NCBI GenBank assembly: GCA_011742915.1 | Contig: JAAQTN010000046.1 | Location: forward strand, 1-41,181 | Direction of reading: 5' to 3' | Origin: Billgrantia desiderata | Lineage (GTDB): Bacteria; Pseudomonadota; Gammaproteobacteria; Pseudomonadales; Halomonadaceae | Length of the DNA: 41,181 nucleotides | In this document: positions 1-8,546 of the stretch, one piece after another | Position numbering within the stretch: the first letter of the stretch is position 1 | Layout of the letters: every line of letters begins with the position of its first letter | The notes under the pieces: generated by a model | Told to the model about the DNA's origin: nothing | The model's input: the letters and a program-made list of their open reading frames with translations, nothing else | The model's database searches: none | Translations under genes and position numbers: made by a program

Positions 1-70
1 GTCAGGACAAGCGGTCAGCTTAGGACAACCGGTCAGAGTAGTTGTCGTCGGCCGGCCAGAGTAATTGTCG
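1..70. repeat. Short direct-repeat array, probable transposon/IS end
   Basis: AGGACAAGCGGTCAG (4-18) recurs at 22-36 with one mismatch. A 19-base unit at 29-47 recurs at 52-70 with two mismatches (period 23). This is not rfbB coding sequence, although recognisable rfbB sequence begins at about 77. Multiple short repeats next to an abruptly truncated gene resemble the subterminal repeats of some insertion sequences, for example the IS21 family. The family is a guess because the transposase would lie outside the window. Confidence 0.5.
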
Positions 71-481
71 CTCTATATCCGGGACTGGCTCTACGTTGAA
101 GATCACGCCCGTGCGCTTCATCTGGTGATAACACAAGGTAAGGTTGGAGAAACTTACAATATCGGTGGGCGCAATGAAAAGAGAAATTTGGAAGTGGTCG
201 AGACCCTCTGCGATTTTTTGCAAAAGGTGGCGCCTCCTAGGGGGCGGGGCTTACCCCTTAAGCACTATCGGGAACTGATACGTAGCGTGCAGGATCGACC
301 AGGACATGATAGACGCTACGCCATCGATGCCAGTAAGATTGAGCACGAACTTGGCTGGGTGCCGCAGGAAACCTTTGAGACCGGAATGCGAAAAACGGTC
401 CAATGGTATCTAGATAATCAAGCATGGTGCCAGCGGATCCGGAATGGCAGTTATCGGGGCGAGCGGTTGGGTAAGGTCTAG
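65..481 (+). pseudogene. rfbB: dTDP-glucose 4,6-dehydratase, C-terminal fragment
   Basis: Intact RfbB/RmlB removes water from dTDP-glucose to give dTDP-4-keto-6-deoxyglucose. Only the C-terminal part is present: [14 protein letters not shown] from about base 77, then YNIGG, the family's [12 protein letters not shown] stretch, and the usual C-terminal end ([16 protein letters not shown]). Full-length proteins are about 350 residues, so the Rossmann NAD-binding half and the YxxxK active site are missing. The open frame has only a TTG start inside the upstream repeat array and no ribosome-binding site, so it is a remnant rather than a gene. rfbA follows after about 70 bases, as in ordinary rfbBDAC-type clusters, but rfbC and rfbD are absent. 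Confidence 0.85.
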
Positions 482-554
482 GCGCCAACGTATGGCTCAG
501 CAAGGCATGGCTTCTTCTGCAGTGCTTGCCGAATAAGTGAAGGGAGACAACTCA

Positions 555-1424
555 ATGAAAGGCATCATTCTTGCCGGTGGATCCGGTACTCGTTTGCATC
601 CCATCACCCGTGGCGTATCCAAACAGCTGCTGCCAATCTATGATAAACCAATGATCTACTATCCGATTTCTGTGTTGATGCTTGCAGGCATCCGCGAGAT
701 ATTGGTCATCTCCACACCTGAAGATTTGCCTCAGTATGAGAACCTCCTCGGCGATGGCAAAGATTTCGGCGTGCGCTTTGAGTATGCACTCCAGCCTAAG
801 CCCGAAGGTCTGGCTCAGGCGTTCATTATCGGTGAGGAGTTCATTGGCGACGATTCTGTCTGTCTGGTGCTCGGCGATAACGTCTTCCATGGAAACGGCT
901 TTAGTATACAGCTCAGGCGGGCAGCATCGCAAAAGAGCGGGGCTACTGTATTTGGCTATTTGGTCAAGGATCCCGAGCGTTTCGGGGTGGTAGAGTTCGA
1001 TGAAGAGGGACACGCCATATCCATCGAAGAGAAGCCAGCGCAACCTAAATCTCCCTATGCTGTCACCGGCCTCTATTTTTATGACAACGACGTGGTGGAG
1101 ATCGCCAAGCAGGTCAAACCCAGCCACCGTGGCGAGCTGGAAATCACCAGCGTGAACAACGCCTACCTGCAGCGCGGTGACTTGCGTGTAGAGCGGTTAG
1201 GGCGTGGGTTTGCTTGGCTCGACACCGGCACCCACGACAGCCTGCTGGAAGCCAGTCAATATGTGCAGACCATAGAGCATCGACAGGGCCTCAAAGTAGC
1301 CTGCTTGGAGGAGATTGCCTGGCGCAACGCTTGGATCAAAACCGAGCAGTTGATCGAATGTGGCAATGCTCTGAGCAAAACAGGTTATGGGCAGTATCTA
1401 CTGCAGATTGCTGAGAGCCAGTAG
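555..1424 (+). CDS. rfbA: Glucose-1-phosphate thymidylyltransferase
   Basis: Couples dTTP and glucose-1-phosphate to dTDP-glucose, the entry step to dTDP-deoxysugars in the cytoplasm. The 289-residue product has the usual length. Motifs seen are GGSGTRL (8-14), [10 protein letters not shown] (23-32), LGDN (106-109), EEKP (158-161) and WLDTGTH (221-227). The ATG at 555 is chosen because AGGGAG lies about 8 bases upstream and the protein then begins MKGIILAGG, as is standard; a GTG at 537 would add six residues. It lies between the rfbB remnant and galE. Its product could feed the WecE branch downstream only if an intact 4,6-dehydratase exists elsewhere. Confidence 0.95.
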   Translation: MKGIILAGGSGTRLHPITRGVSKQLLPIYDKPMIYYPISVLMLAGIREILVISTPEDLPQYENLLGDGKDFGVRFEYALQPKPEGLAQAFIIGEEFIGDDSVCLVLGDNVFHGNGFSIQLRRAASQKSGATVFGYLVKDPERFGVVEFDEEGHAISIEEKPAQPKSPYAVTGLYFYDNDVVEIAKQVKPSHRGELEITSVNNAYLQRGDLRVERLGRGFAWLDTGTHDSLLEASQYVQTIEHRQGLKVACLEEIAWRNAWIKTEQLIECGNALSKTGYGQYLLQIAESQ

Positions 1425-1553
1425 GGGGCATCTTGCCTTGCGTTGTAAGGCTGGGCTGGTCCTTCGATGTCCCGCTCCGGTAAGTCTTATCGAGGGGTAT
1501 GCGCGGTTACGGAGTAAAATCACCCGCTAGGCGTTACCTTATTTGGTTATTCC

Positions 1554-2570
1554 ATGAACATGAAAATATTAGTGGTAGGTGGCGCGGGCTACATCGGTTC
1601 GCATATGGTGAAGCACCTCGTGCTGGCGGGGCACGAGGTCGTGGTGCTCGACGACCTCTCGACGGGGCTCGCCTCGCAGGTGAAGTGGGGCCGGCTGGTG
1701 GTTGGCAGCACGGCGGACGCCGAACTGCTGGCTTCGCTATTCAAAGAGCACCGCTTCGATGGGGTGATGCACTTTGCCGGCTCCAGCCTGGTGGGGGAAT
1801 CGGTAGCCGAACCTGCGCGTTATTACCGTAACAACGTGGCTAATACGCTCAACCTGTTGGATGTCATGACCGTCCATGGCGTGCGCCACTTCGTCTTCTC
1901 TTCCACAGCGGCGGTATACGGCGAACCTGTGACCACGCCGATTGGCGAAACGCATCCATGTGCACCCATCAATCCCTATGGGGCTAGTAAATGGATGGTC
2001 GAGCGCATGCTGCAGGATCATGCGGCTGCCTACGGGCTCAACTCGGTGAGCCTGCGCTACTTCAATGCCAGCGGGGCGGATCCGGAAGGTGAGCTGGGGG
2101 AATGCCACGATCCCGAGACACACCTGATCCCTCTGATTTTACGATCGGCTTCCAGCCGTTCCGGCCCGGTGACGGTGTTCGGGCGCGACTACCCCACGTC
2201 GGATGGCACCTGTATTCGCGATTACGTCCATGTGACGGATTTGTGCGAAGCGCATGCCTTGGCCTTGGAGGCGATGTTCGCTGGCAGGCTTGAGGGGGCC
2301 ACAGCCTTTAACCTGGGGAGCGAGCAGGGGGCCAGCGTGAACGCGGTGATCGAGGTGGCGCAGGCACTGGTGAGGGAAGATGGCTATGAAGTCGCTGTAC
2401 TGGAAGGTACACGCCGGCGGGGCGACCCGGCAGTGCTGGTTGCCGACTCCAGCCTGGCCAGGCAAACGCTTGGCTGGAAGCCACGGTTTGGCCAACTACG
2501 AGAAATCATTGCCCATGCTTGGCAGTGGGAAAAGAGATTGGCCGGCCTAGGCAAGAACAACAGGAAGTGA
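1554..2570 (+). CDS. galE: UDP-glucose 4-epimerase
   Basis: Interconverts UDP-glucose and UDP-galactose (or the N-acetyl forms) using bound NAD, supplying galactose-type sugars for polysaccharide. The 338-residue length is typical. Seen are the Rossmann motif GGAGYIGSH (9-17), MHFAG (72-76), SST (116-118) and the catalytic Y142-x3-K146 in PYGASK. An internal ATG at 1560 gives the more usual start MKILVVGG; neither start has a clear Shine-Dalgarno sequence. The gene is GC-rich like the flanks, unlike the AT-rich cluster core downstream. It is separated from rfbA by 129 bases in which I see no convincing promoter. Confidence 0.95.
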   Translation: MNMKILVVGGAGYIGSHMVKHLVLAGHEVVVLDDLSTGLASQVKWGRLVVGSTADAELLASLFKEHRFDGVMHFAGSSLVGESVAEPARYYRNNVANTLNLLDVMTVHGVRHFVFSSTAAVYGEPVTTPIGETHPCAPINPYGASKWMVERMLQDHAAAYGLNSVSLRYFNASGADPEGELGECHDPETHLIPLILRSASSRSGPVTVFGRDYPTSDGTCIRDYVHVTDLCEAHALALEAMFAGRLEGATAFNLGSEQGASVNAVIEVAQALVREDGYEVAVLEGTRRRGDPAVLVADSSLARQTLGWKPRFGQLREIIAHAWQWEKRLAGLGKNNRK

Positions 2571-2643
2571 GTTGGCAGGAGATGGGTGAGCGTGCCATGA
2601 GGCTTCGATAGCGCCCCCCTTGAGCTGAAGTGGTATCATTTGC

Positions 2644-2665
2644 GCGAGCGCCTATGGGCGCTCGC
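2644..2665 (+). terminator. Strong hairpin after galE, possible terminator
   Basis: GCGAGCGCC (2644-2652) and GGCGCTCGC (2657-2665) form a perfect 9-bp stem with loop TATG. Only TGCGTTTATG follows, so the U-tract is poor. It could be a weak terminator, a pause site or an mRNA stabiliser between galE and the next gene. Confidence 0.4.
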
Positions 2666-2710
2666 TGCGTTTATGTGTAATGGTCATGGTCTGCTGGGAG
2701 AGAGAGTACG

Positions 2711-3976
2711 ATGAAGGATGTTTTTTTGCACAGGCAGGCCTTGGTGCTGAACCAGTGGGCGCTGCTTCTGGTGCTTGTACTCCTCATCGCTACACCAATA
2801 CGTAGCCATGCGGTGGTCGCGGTACTGTTGCTCTATTCCATCGGCTACCTGATAGCCAACCGCCACACGCTGACGGTCACCCCATTCGACTGGGTGGTGG
2901 TCGTTTTACTGCTGCTGTATCTGCTTTCGCGCTTGCCGGTCTACTTCTGGACCGATCAGGAGTCGCGCTACCTGGCCCCGGGCGCGCATATGGCCGCCTT
3001 GGTGCCCATTCACCTGATGCTGCGTCACCTCGTTACCCCGGTGGATCTGGCGGGGCTTCGGCGCTATATGGAGATAGGCGTGGTGCTGGGTTGCTTGGGT
3101 GCCCTGGGGGTTGCGCTCTACCAAACCCAGGTGCTGGGTACCTATCGTGCCGATGGCTTCCTGTTCAGCATCAACCTTAGCTATCTCAGCTGTGCCATGG
3201 CGTTTCTGGCGGCCAGTCTGATTCGTGGCAGCGACCACAAGGCATGGCTGTTGGTAGCGGCTCTAGCCGGAGCCGTGACCTGTGTGCTTTCCCTTGCCAG
3301 GGGGGGCATTTTGGCAATGCCCATCCTGCTGCTTTTGTTGTTGCTCTTGAACCGCGACAAGATCGGCGGGAAGACAATCGCAGCGGGCATTGCCGGCATG
3401 CTTCTGTTGGCCGTGGGCAGCTACGCTATGCTGCCAAACGTGCAGAATCGTGTTGACTATACCGTAGCGGAAGTGACCAATCTTGCGGATGGCAACATAG
3501 AGGCTGCAGTATCGAGCGGAGGCCGGCTTCAATTATGGACTGCCGCGTCTCATGCCTTCATGGCCCGCCCATTGATCGGGCTTGGCTATGAGGAGCGTGA
3601 AGCGCTCAATGCGGAATTGGTAGAGCAGGGGGTAATAACGGAATGGGTACTTGGCGTGAGTCGCGGCCATGCCCATAGCCAGTACTTCGAAGTGGTTGCC
3701 ACGGGCGGTGTGCTGGGGTTGCTGGCGTTAGTCGGTTATCTTGTCGTGCCGGGTCTCTACCATTGGAGATTGTGCCGGCGAGATAGAGATAATACCTGGG
3801 CGCAGGCAGGCTTGGTATTTACGACAGGATTCGCCTTGTACAACTTGACCGAGGCGGCGATCCATCATGAGATGATGACCACTTTCTATGCCTATATGCA
3901 GGTCTTATTCGTGGTTATGGGAAAAGTGGAAGCTGGATGCAGCGAATTAGAGAAAGCCAGCAACTCTAACCTGTGA
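2711..3976 (+). CDS. O-antigen ligase/polymerase family membrane protein (first copy)
   Basis: A 421-residue polytopic membrane protein with about ten hydrophobic segments. It is either the WaaL ligase (moving O-chain from undecaprenyl diphosphate to lipid A-core in the periplasm) or the Wzy polymerase. The large periplasmic loop in the C-terminal half carries the Wzy_C-type pattern SGGRLQLW, PLIGLGY and HAHSQYFEVVATGG; the conserved His of the HxH(N/S) motif is important in WaaL. The ATG at 2711 follows a purine-rich GGGAGAGAGAG. It stands alone between galE and the ops-led unit. A second family member lies at 15342, so one is probably Wzy and the other WaaL; sequence alone does not say which. 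Confidence 0.85.
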   Translation: MKDVFLHRQALVLNQWALLLVLVLLIATPIRSHAVVAVLLLYSIGYLIANRHTLTVTPFDWVVVVLLLLYLLSRLPVYFWTDQESRYLAPGAHMAALVPIHLMLRHLVTPVDLAGLRRYMEIGVVLGCLGALGVALYQTQVLGTYRADGFLFSINLSYLSCAMAFLAASLIRGSDHKAWLLVAALAGAVTCVLSLARGGILAMPILLLLLLLLNRDKIGGKTIAAGIAGMLLLAVGSYAMLPNVQNRVDYTVAEVTNLADGNIEAAVSSGGRLQLWTAASHAFMARPLIGLGYEEREALNAELVEQGVITEWVLGVSRGHAHSQYFEVVATGGVLGLLALVGYLVVPGLYHWRLCRRDRDNTWAQAGLVFTTGFALYNLTEAAIHHEMMTTFYAYMQVLFVVMGKVEAGCSELEKASNSNL

Positions 3977-4009
3977 AGCTATGCAGGTATTCTCCACGAC
4001 GATAATTAT

Positions 4010-4038
4010 TTGACCCAAGTGGAAATGTTGCTGATAAG
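4010..4038 (+). promoter_or_regulatory. Putative sigma70 promoter of the O-antigen unit
   Basis: TTGACC (4010-4015) and GATAAG (4033-4038) are separated by 17 bases and match the consensus at 5/6 and 4/6 positions. Transcription would start near 4045, leaving a leader of about 115 bases that contains the ops element. The position directly upstream of JUMPstart supports the call. Confidence 0.55.
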
Positions 4039-4063
4039 CATGATAAATGCAAAGAAGTCAGGG

Positions 4064-4102
4064 CGCAGGGAGTTGCCCGGGTAATCCTAGGGCGGTAGCG
4101 TG
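4064..4102 (+). promoter_or_regulatory. JUMPstart-like element with ops core (RfaH recruitment)
   Basis: GGCGGTAGCGTG at 4091-4102 is an exact match to the ops core of the 39-base JUMPstart sequence. The bases before it (TAATCCTAGG) also resemble the JUMPstart pattern TAAGCCAGGG. In enterobacteria, ops in the non-template strand pauses RNA polymerase and recruits RfaH, which suppresses Rho-dependent termination across long surface-polysaccharide operons. Here it lies in the leader about 60 bases before the acetyltransferase gene and downstream of a good promoter, as expected for a long cluster. Confidence 0.85.
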
Positions 4103-4160
4103 TCTTTTTGTACGTTACGCTGCCTGTGTGTTTAAACACTTCTGAACGAAGGTGCTCCGT

Positions 4161-4733
4161 ATGGCATACCTTTCACATGCCGAGCTTATGGGGATGGGGT
4201 TCAAGAAGATTGGAAATGGCGTCAAGATCAGTGACAAAGCCAGCATCTATGAGCCTGAAAAAATATCCATCGATGATTACTCAAGGATAGATGACTTTTG
4301 TGTTATATCGGGACGAGTCGAGATAGGGAAATATTGCCATATTACACCCATGTGCCTCGTAGCTGGTGGTGAGCCTGGGGTATATCTCGCTGATTTCAGT
4401 ACGCTTGCGTACGGGGTAAAAATATTTTCTCAATCTGACGATTATAGCGGCCGGACGATGGTCAATTCTTTGGTACCTAAAAAGTATAAAGATGAAATTT
4501 TTAAAAAAGTCGAAATAGGTCGCCAGGTTGTCATTGGAGCCAACACCGTCGTTTTGCCGGGGGTTATTGTAGCAGAAGGTTGCGCGATTGGTGCTTCAGC
4601 GCTTGTGCTGCAAAGCACTAGGCCTTGGGGTATGTATGTAGGAATACCTGCAAGAAGGATAAAAGAGAGAAGCAAAGCGTTGCTTGATCTCGAGAAAAAG
4701 TTCGTGAACGAGGTGCGTGATGATTCCATTTAA
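4161..4733 (+). CDS. Left-handed beta-helix (hexapeptide) sugar acetyltransferase
   Basis: A 190-residue protein with several blocks of hexapeptide repeats ([IV]-G-x4), for example around IGKYCHITPMC and VVIGANTVVLPGV, ending in GIPARRIK. Such enzymes are cytoplasmic trimers using acetyl-CoA. The gene overlaps the sugar aminotransferase gene by 14 bases, so N-acetylation of the new 4-amino group (as by VioB/FdtC-type enzymes) is a reasonable inference; O-acetylation of another sugar is the alternative. ATG 4161 is preferred because GAAGG lies about 8 bases upstream; GTG 4152 would add three residues. It is the first gene after the ops leader. Confidence 0.8.
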   Translation: MAYLSHAELMGMGFKKIGNGVKISDKASIYEPEKISIDDYSRIDDFCVISGRVEIGKYCHITPMCLVAGGEPGVYLADFSTLAYGVKIFSQSDDYSGRTMVNSLVPKKYKDEIFKKVEIGRQVVIGANTVVLPGVIVAEGCAIGASALVLQSTRPWGMYVGIPARRIKERSKALLDLEKKFVNEVRDDSI

Positions 4734-5850
4734 CAAACCACCTTATACTGGTCGCGAGAATGAGCATGTTTTGGCAGCTCTGAAAAGTGGAAAGCTGTCC
4801 GGCGACGGCGCTTACACATACAAATGCCATGAATGGTTTGAAAACACATTGCCCTGCAATAAAGCGCTGCTGACTCCGTCTTGTACCCAGGCGTTAGAGA
4901 TGGCGGCGCTCCTGATTGATATCAAACCGGGCGATGAAGTTATTATGCCCAGCTACACTTTTGTCAGCACTGCCAATGCTTTTGTGTTAAGAGGGGCCAG
5001 GATTGTATTTGTCGATATACGCCCTGACACTATGAACATGGATGAGAGAAAAATTGAGGCAGCGATAACAGATAAGACAAAAGCCATCGTTCCTGTTCAT
5101 TACGCTGGCGTTGCCTGTGAAATGAGAGAAATCATGTCGCTTGCGGAGCGTTATGGCCTTTTCGTTATTGAAGATGCTGCGCAAGGAATGATGAGTAAAT
5201 ATGAGAATAAGGCGTTAGGCACCATAGGACATCTGGCCGCATTCAGTTTCCATGAGACAAAAAATTATACAAGCGGAGGTGAAGGTGGCCTGTTAATTAT
5301 TAACGATGTCGCGTTCAAAGAAAGAGCGGAAGTTATTCGTGAAAAAGGAACTAATCGAAGTCAGTTCTTTCGGGGCATGGTAGATAAATATAGCTGGGTC
5401 GACGTAGGCAGCAGCTACTTGCCAAGTGAACTTCAGGCGGCTTATCTCTGGGCGCAGCTTGAAGAGTCGGAGAGAATAAAGGGAGATAGATTATCTACGT
5501 GGAAAAAATATTACTCAGGGCTTAGTCATCTAGTTGATAAAGGAAAGATAGGATTGCCGAGCATTCCTGATAATTGTGAGCACAATGCTCACATGTTTTA
5601 TATAAAAGTAAAAAATAATGATGAACGAAGTAATCTGATGCAGAATCTTAAATCTAATGATATAGCATCGGCGTTTCACTATGTTCCTCTCCACACTTCC
5701 AAAGCAGGTTCCTGCTACGGAAAATTTGTTGGAGACGATGAATTCACCACAAAAGAGGCTGAGCGATTGTTAAGACTTCCTCTGTGGTATGACATGCCAG
5801 ATGAGTTCGTGGAAAAAATCATTTCATCGATAGCGGACTTCTATAATTGA
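4720..5850 (+). CDS. wecE: dTDP-4-amino-4,6-dideoxygalactose transaminase
   Basis: A DegT/DnrJ/EryC1/StrS-family PLP enzyme that aminates dTDP-4-keto-6-deoxyglucose. The 376-residue sequence is very close in pattern to enterobacterial WecE/RffA: MIPFN start, LLTPSCTQALEMAALL, MPSYTFVSTANAFVLRGA, VPVHYAGVACEM, EDAAQG (151-156) and HETKNYTSGGEGG, with the PLP lysine at K181. EKGTNRSQFFRG and YLWAQLE are also kept. ATG 4720 has an upstream GAGG. It needs the product of RfbB, which is broken at the start of this window. The product would be dTDP-Fuc4N, probably acetylated by the preceding gene's product. Confidence 0.92.
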   Translation: MIPFNKPPYTGRENEHVLAALKSGKLSGDGAYTYKCHEWFENTLPCNKALLTPSCTQALEMAALLIDIKPGDEVIMPSYTFVSTANAFVLRGARIVFVDIRPDTMNMDERKIEAAITDKTKAIVPVHYAGVACEMREIMSLAERYGLFVIEDAAQGMMSKYENKALGTIGHLAAFSFHETKNYTSGGEGGLLIINDVAFKERAEVIREKGTNRSQFFRGMVDKYSWVDVGSSYLPSELQAAYLWAQLEESERIKGDRLSTWKKYYSGLSHLVDKGKIGLPSIPDNCEHNAHMFYIKVKNNDERSNLMQNLKSNDIASAFHYVPLHTSKAGSCYGKFVGDDEFTTKEAERLLRLPLWYDMPDEFVEKIISSIADFYN

Positions 5851-7274
5851 ATATCAAAAAAATAGGTAGCTTTGCTCTTGGGCCAATATTGGGCGCCTTT
5901 CTAGGTTTTGTCACGCTACCATTGATTGCATGGCTGTTTCCCAAGGAAGACATCGGTCGTTTCTCGATGTATCAAGCTGTCCTAGGTTTTGGTGTAATGC
6001 TTTTTAGCCTTGCCATGCACCAAGCTTACGTGCGTGAATACCACGAAATTTCTAATAAAGGGCTTTTGTTGAAACTGACCGCTTTGCCCGGCGTCATCCT
6101 CTTCGCGCTAACAGGACTGATTTTATTTTTTTTACCCTTACGTTTGTCGCAATGGGTATTTGACATTTCATCTCTTAAATTGGATCTCCTGGTCATAATT
6201 GGTCTGTTTTTCTCTTTCTTGATAAACATTTTGACCCATGTTCTGAGAATGCAAGAGAGAGGCATTGCATTTTCAATTGCGGAGGTAATGCCAAGAATAA
6301 GCTACTTGCTATTCGTTGTTGCGGTCGTAATTTTTTTTCATGGTCGTAGCTTTGAAGATCTGGTGCTTTCCAATATTGTTGCGCTTTCTGTAACACTGGT
6401 TGCTTTGATCTATCTGGTTAGAATGGATGTAAGAGAAGCACTGTTGGCAGGATATGATAAAAAAAGAATGAAAGAGATGTTAGCATTCTCTCTACCGTTG
6501 GTAGTGGGGAGTCTTGCATACTGGGCCTTGACGACAATGGATCGATTCTTCCTTCGAGCATTGTCAGGATTTGATGAACTTGCGTTGTATGCCGTCACGG
6601 TGAGTATTGCTTCCGTAGCAGCAGTACTTTCAACTATTTTTTCAAATTTGTGGCACCCGCTAGTTTATCGCTGGATTAGTGAAGGAATACGTATTGAAAA
6701 AGTACAAGCGGTTATTGACTATACTTTTTTAGGTGTTTTGGCTGTTTGGTCATTAGCTGGCGCATTCTCTTGGGTGATCAGCTTTCTTCTACCTGGTGAA
6801 TATGCAAAAATTCAGTACTTAATTGTAGCGTGCATCGCGATGCCTCTGATGTATATGCTTTCGGAGGCTACGGTTATCGGGGTAGGTATCACACGGCGAT
6901 CATTATTTTCCATGCTGGCTTCGGTAATGGCACTACTGGCCAACTTGATTCTGAATTTCCTACTGATACCTAAACTTGGCGCTGCAGGGGCAGCTATTGC
7001 GTCTGCATTGTCATTCGCAATATTTTTCATTATAAGAACCGAGGCAAGTTGTTACGTGTGGAAATCCATTCGTCGCGGTGGTATATATGTTCTGTTGTTC
7101 TTTTATTTTATGCTTACATTGGTTTTTGCTTTGCAAGGAATAAAGAGTACATTGACTGCGTCAATATTATGGGTTGCCCTATTCTTATTGTCTTCTTTAA
7201 TTTATCATGAGCGAGTTATGTGTGCAATCAGCTTTGCGAAGGGTAAGGTGAAGAAAAATGTTGATCATTTATAG
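5847..7274 (+). CDS. wzx: Polysaccharide repeat-unit flippase (Wzx family)
   Basis: A 475-residue MATE/MOP-superfamily membrane protein with about twelve hydrophobic segments. It would flip the undecaprenyl-diphosphate-linked repeat unit across the inner membrane. The N-terminus (SFALGPILGAFLGFVTLPLI) and the internal SLPLVVGSLAYWAL are typical. The start is a TTG at 5847 overlapping the wecE stop (TTGA); no ATG occurs before well inside the first membrane segment, so TTG with translational coupling is the best choice. The gene is AT-rich like its neighbours, a usual feature of acquired O-antigen genes. Confidence 0.9.
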   Translation: MNIKKIGSFALGPILGAFLGFVTLPLIAWLFPKEDIGRFSMYQAVLGFGVMLFSLAMHQAYVREYHEISNKGLLLKLTALPGVILFALTGLILFFLPLRLSQWVFDISSLKLDLLVIIGLFFSFLINILTHVLRMQERGIAFSIAEVMPRISYLLFVVAVVIFFHGRSFEDLVLSNIVALSVTLVALIYLVRMDVREALLAGYDKKRMKEMLAFSLPLVVGSLAYWALTTMDRFFLRALSGFDELALYAVTVSIASVAAVLSTIFSNLWHPLVYRWISEGIRIEKVQAVIDYTFLGVLAVWSLAGAFSWVISFLLPGEYAKIQYLIVACIAMPLMYMLSEATVIGVGITRRSLFSMLASVMALLANLILNFLLIPKLGAAGAAIASALSFAIFFIIRTEASCYVWKSIRRGGIYVLLFFYFMLTLVFALQGIKSTLTASILWVALFLLSSLIYHERVMCAISFAKGKVKKNVDHL

Positions 7275-8532
7275 CGCGCTGCGCTTGGGGGGGATCGAAA
7301 CATTCTTCGTCAGACTGGCACGTGAGCGGCGCAGACAAGAGAAGCCGACAAATATACTTCTTCTAGATAAATGCTCTGAAAATGACCCTGAGCTTCTGCA
7401 GCAAATGCGTGAAGTGGCATGCGTGTATACCTTCGAAGATGTTTTTTATGACGCTCCGTTGCTACGGCGCCGTTTTAATTTGTTGACTCCATTAAGAAAG
7501 CATGGTGCAGAGAAGGTGCTTGAAGGGGCGACTCAAATTCACGTGACAAACGGGGAAAATGCACTGCTTGCAGATCGGCTTCTTAATCTTGATAAAAAGC
7601 GTTTGCCGATAACCGTAGGAGTGTATCATTCCTTGGAGTTTGCTTGGGGTGGCAAAGCCTTACCTTATTTCGAAAGAGTTAACAGAGAATTTGTCTTGAA
7701 ACACTTGCCAAGTGATAACCTCATGTGCTTTGCAGCATCTACGAAAAAGTTTATGCAAGCTAGGTTATCCGCAGAAATAGAAAATGCTAAGGAGTTTAGG
7801 CTGGGGGTTATAGAGGGTGTTTCTGGAAGAAGACGAAAGTTACGAAAATCTTCAGCGGTGGGGTCTCAGGATGCGCCACTCAAGATATGTGCAGTAGGGC
7901 GCCTGGTTGAATTCAAGAGCTATAATCTGTGGATGCTGGATGTGGTGAAGGCTTTGCAAGAAAAGGGTATCTCTGTATTGTTCGACATCTACGGAGATGG
8001 TCCACTTGAAGAAAAAATCAAAGCCACTATACGTTCGAAGTCTCTGGAAGGCGCAGTTCGTATGCTTGGTTCTTTCGAATACTCGCAGTTCGATGAGGTC
8101 GTGTCTGGTTATGATATTTTCGTCGGTAGTGGCACGGCTATTATCCAAGCAGCATCTTGCGGTATCCCTTCAATCATAGGAATAGAGTCTTTGGATAGTC
8201 CTGCTTCATACGGTTTTTTTAGTGACTATTCGGAGCATGAGTACCATCACCCATCATTAGATTTTCCAAAGCGGCCAGTAGTTGATCTTGTTGGAGATTT
8301 TTTGAAAATGAGCGCGGGGCAACGTGAGGAGCTTTCCAGGTTGCACATGCGCTCAGCCGAAAAATTTACAATGGAAGACGCTGTCGATAATTTCGAAAGA
8401 GGCTATTATTCTTTCGACTCGAAGTTTAATTATTCAAAAATTCTCTATTACGTGAGTGAGAAGTTTTTTTATAAGAAGCATTTGATTATGGGGCGAAGAG
8501 TAGATTATACAAAAACTAATTTCACCAATTGA
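7258..8532 (+). CDS. Glycosyltransferase, GT4-like (GT-B fold)
   Basis: A 424-residue protein beginning MLIIYSALRLGGIETFF, an N-terminal glycine loop typical of GT4 enzymes (RLGGIE). The C-terminal domain has ICAVGRLVEFKSYN and IYGDGPLEEKI, the nucleotide-sugar-binding half. The usual EX7E motif is degenerate: the corresponding stretch reads VGSGTAIIQAASCGIP, with neither Glu at the expected positions. It overlaps wzx by 17 bases. It probably adds one sugar of the O-unit on the cytoplasmic face; donor and acceptor cannot be read from sequence. Confidence 0.82.
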   Translation: MLIIYSALRLGGIETFFVRLARERRRQEKPTNILLLDKCSENDPELLQQMREVACVYTFEDVFYDAPLLRRRFNLLTPLRKHGAEKVLEGATQIHVTNGENALLADRLLNLDKKRLPITVGVYHSLEFAWGGKALPYFERVNREFVLKHLPSDNLMCFAASTKKFMQARLSAEIENAKEFRLGVIEGVSGRRRKLRKSSAVGSQDAPLKICAVGRLVEFKSYNLWMLDVVKALQEKGISVLFDIYGDGPLEEKIKATIRSKSLEGAVRMLGSFEYSQFDEVVSGYDIFVGSGTAIIQAASCGIPSIIGIESLDSPASYGFFSDYSEHEYHHPSLDFPKRPVVDLVGDFLKMSAGQREELSRLHMRSAEKFTMEDAVDNFERGYYSFDSKFNYSKILYYVSEKFFYKKHLIMGRRVDYTKTNFTN

Positions 8533-8546
8533 TTTGAGAGTGCTTT

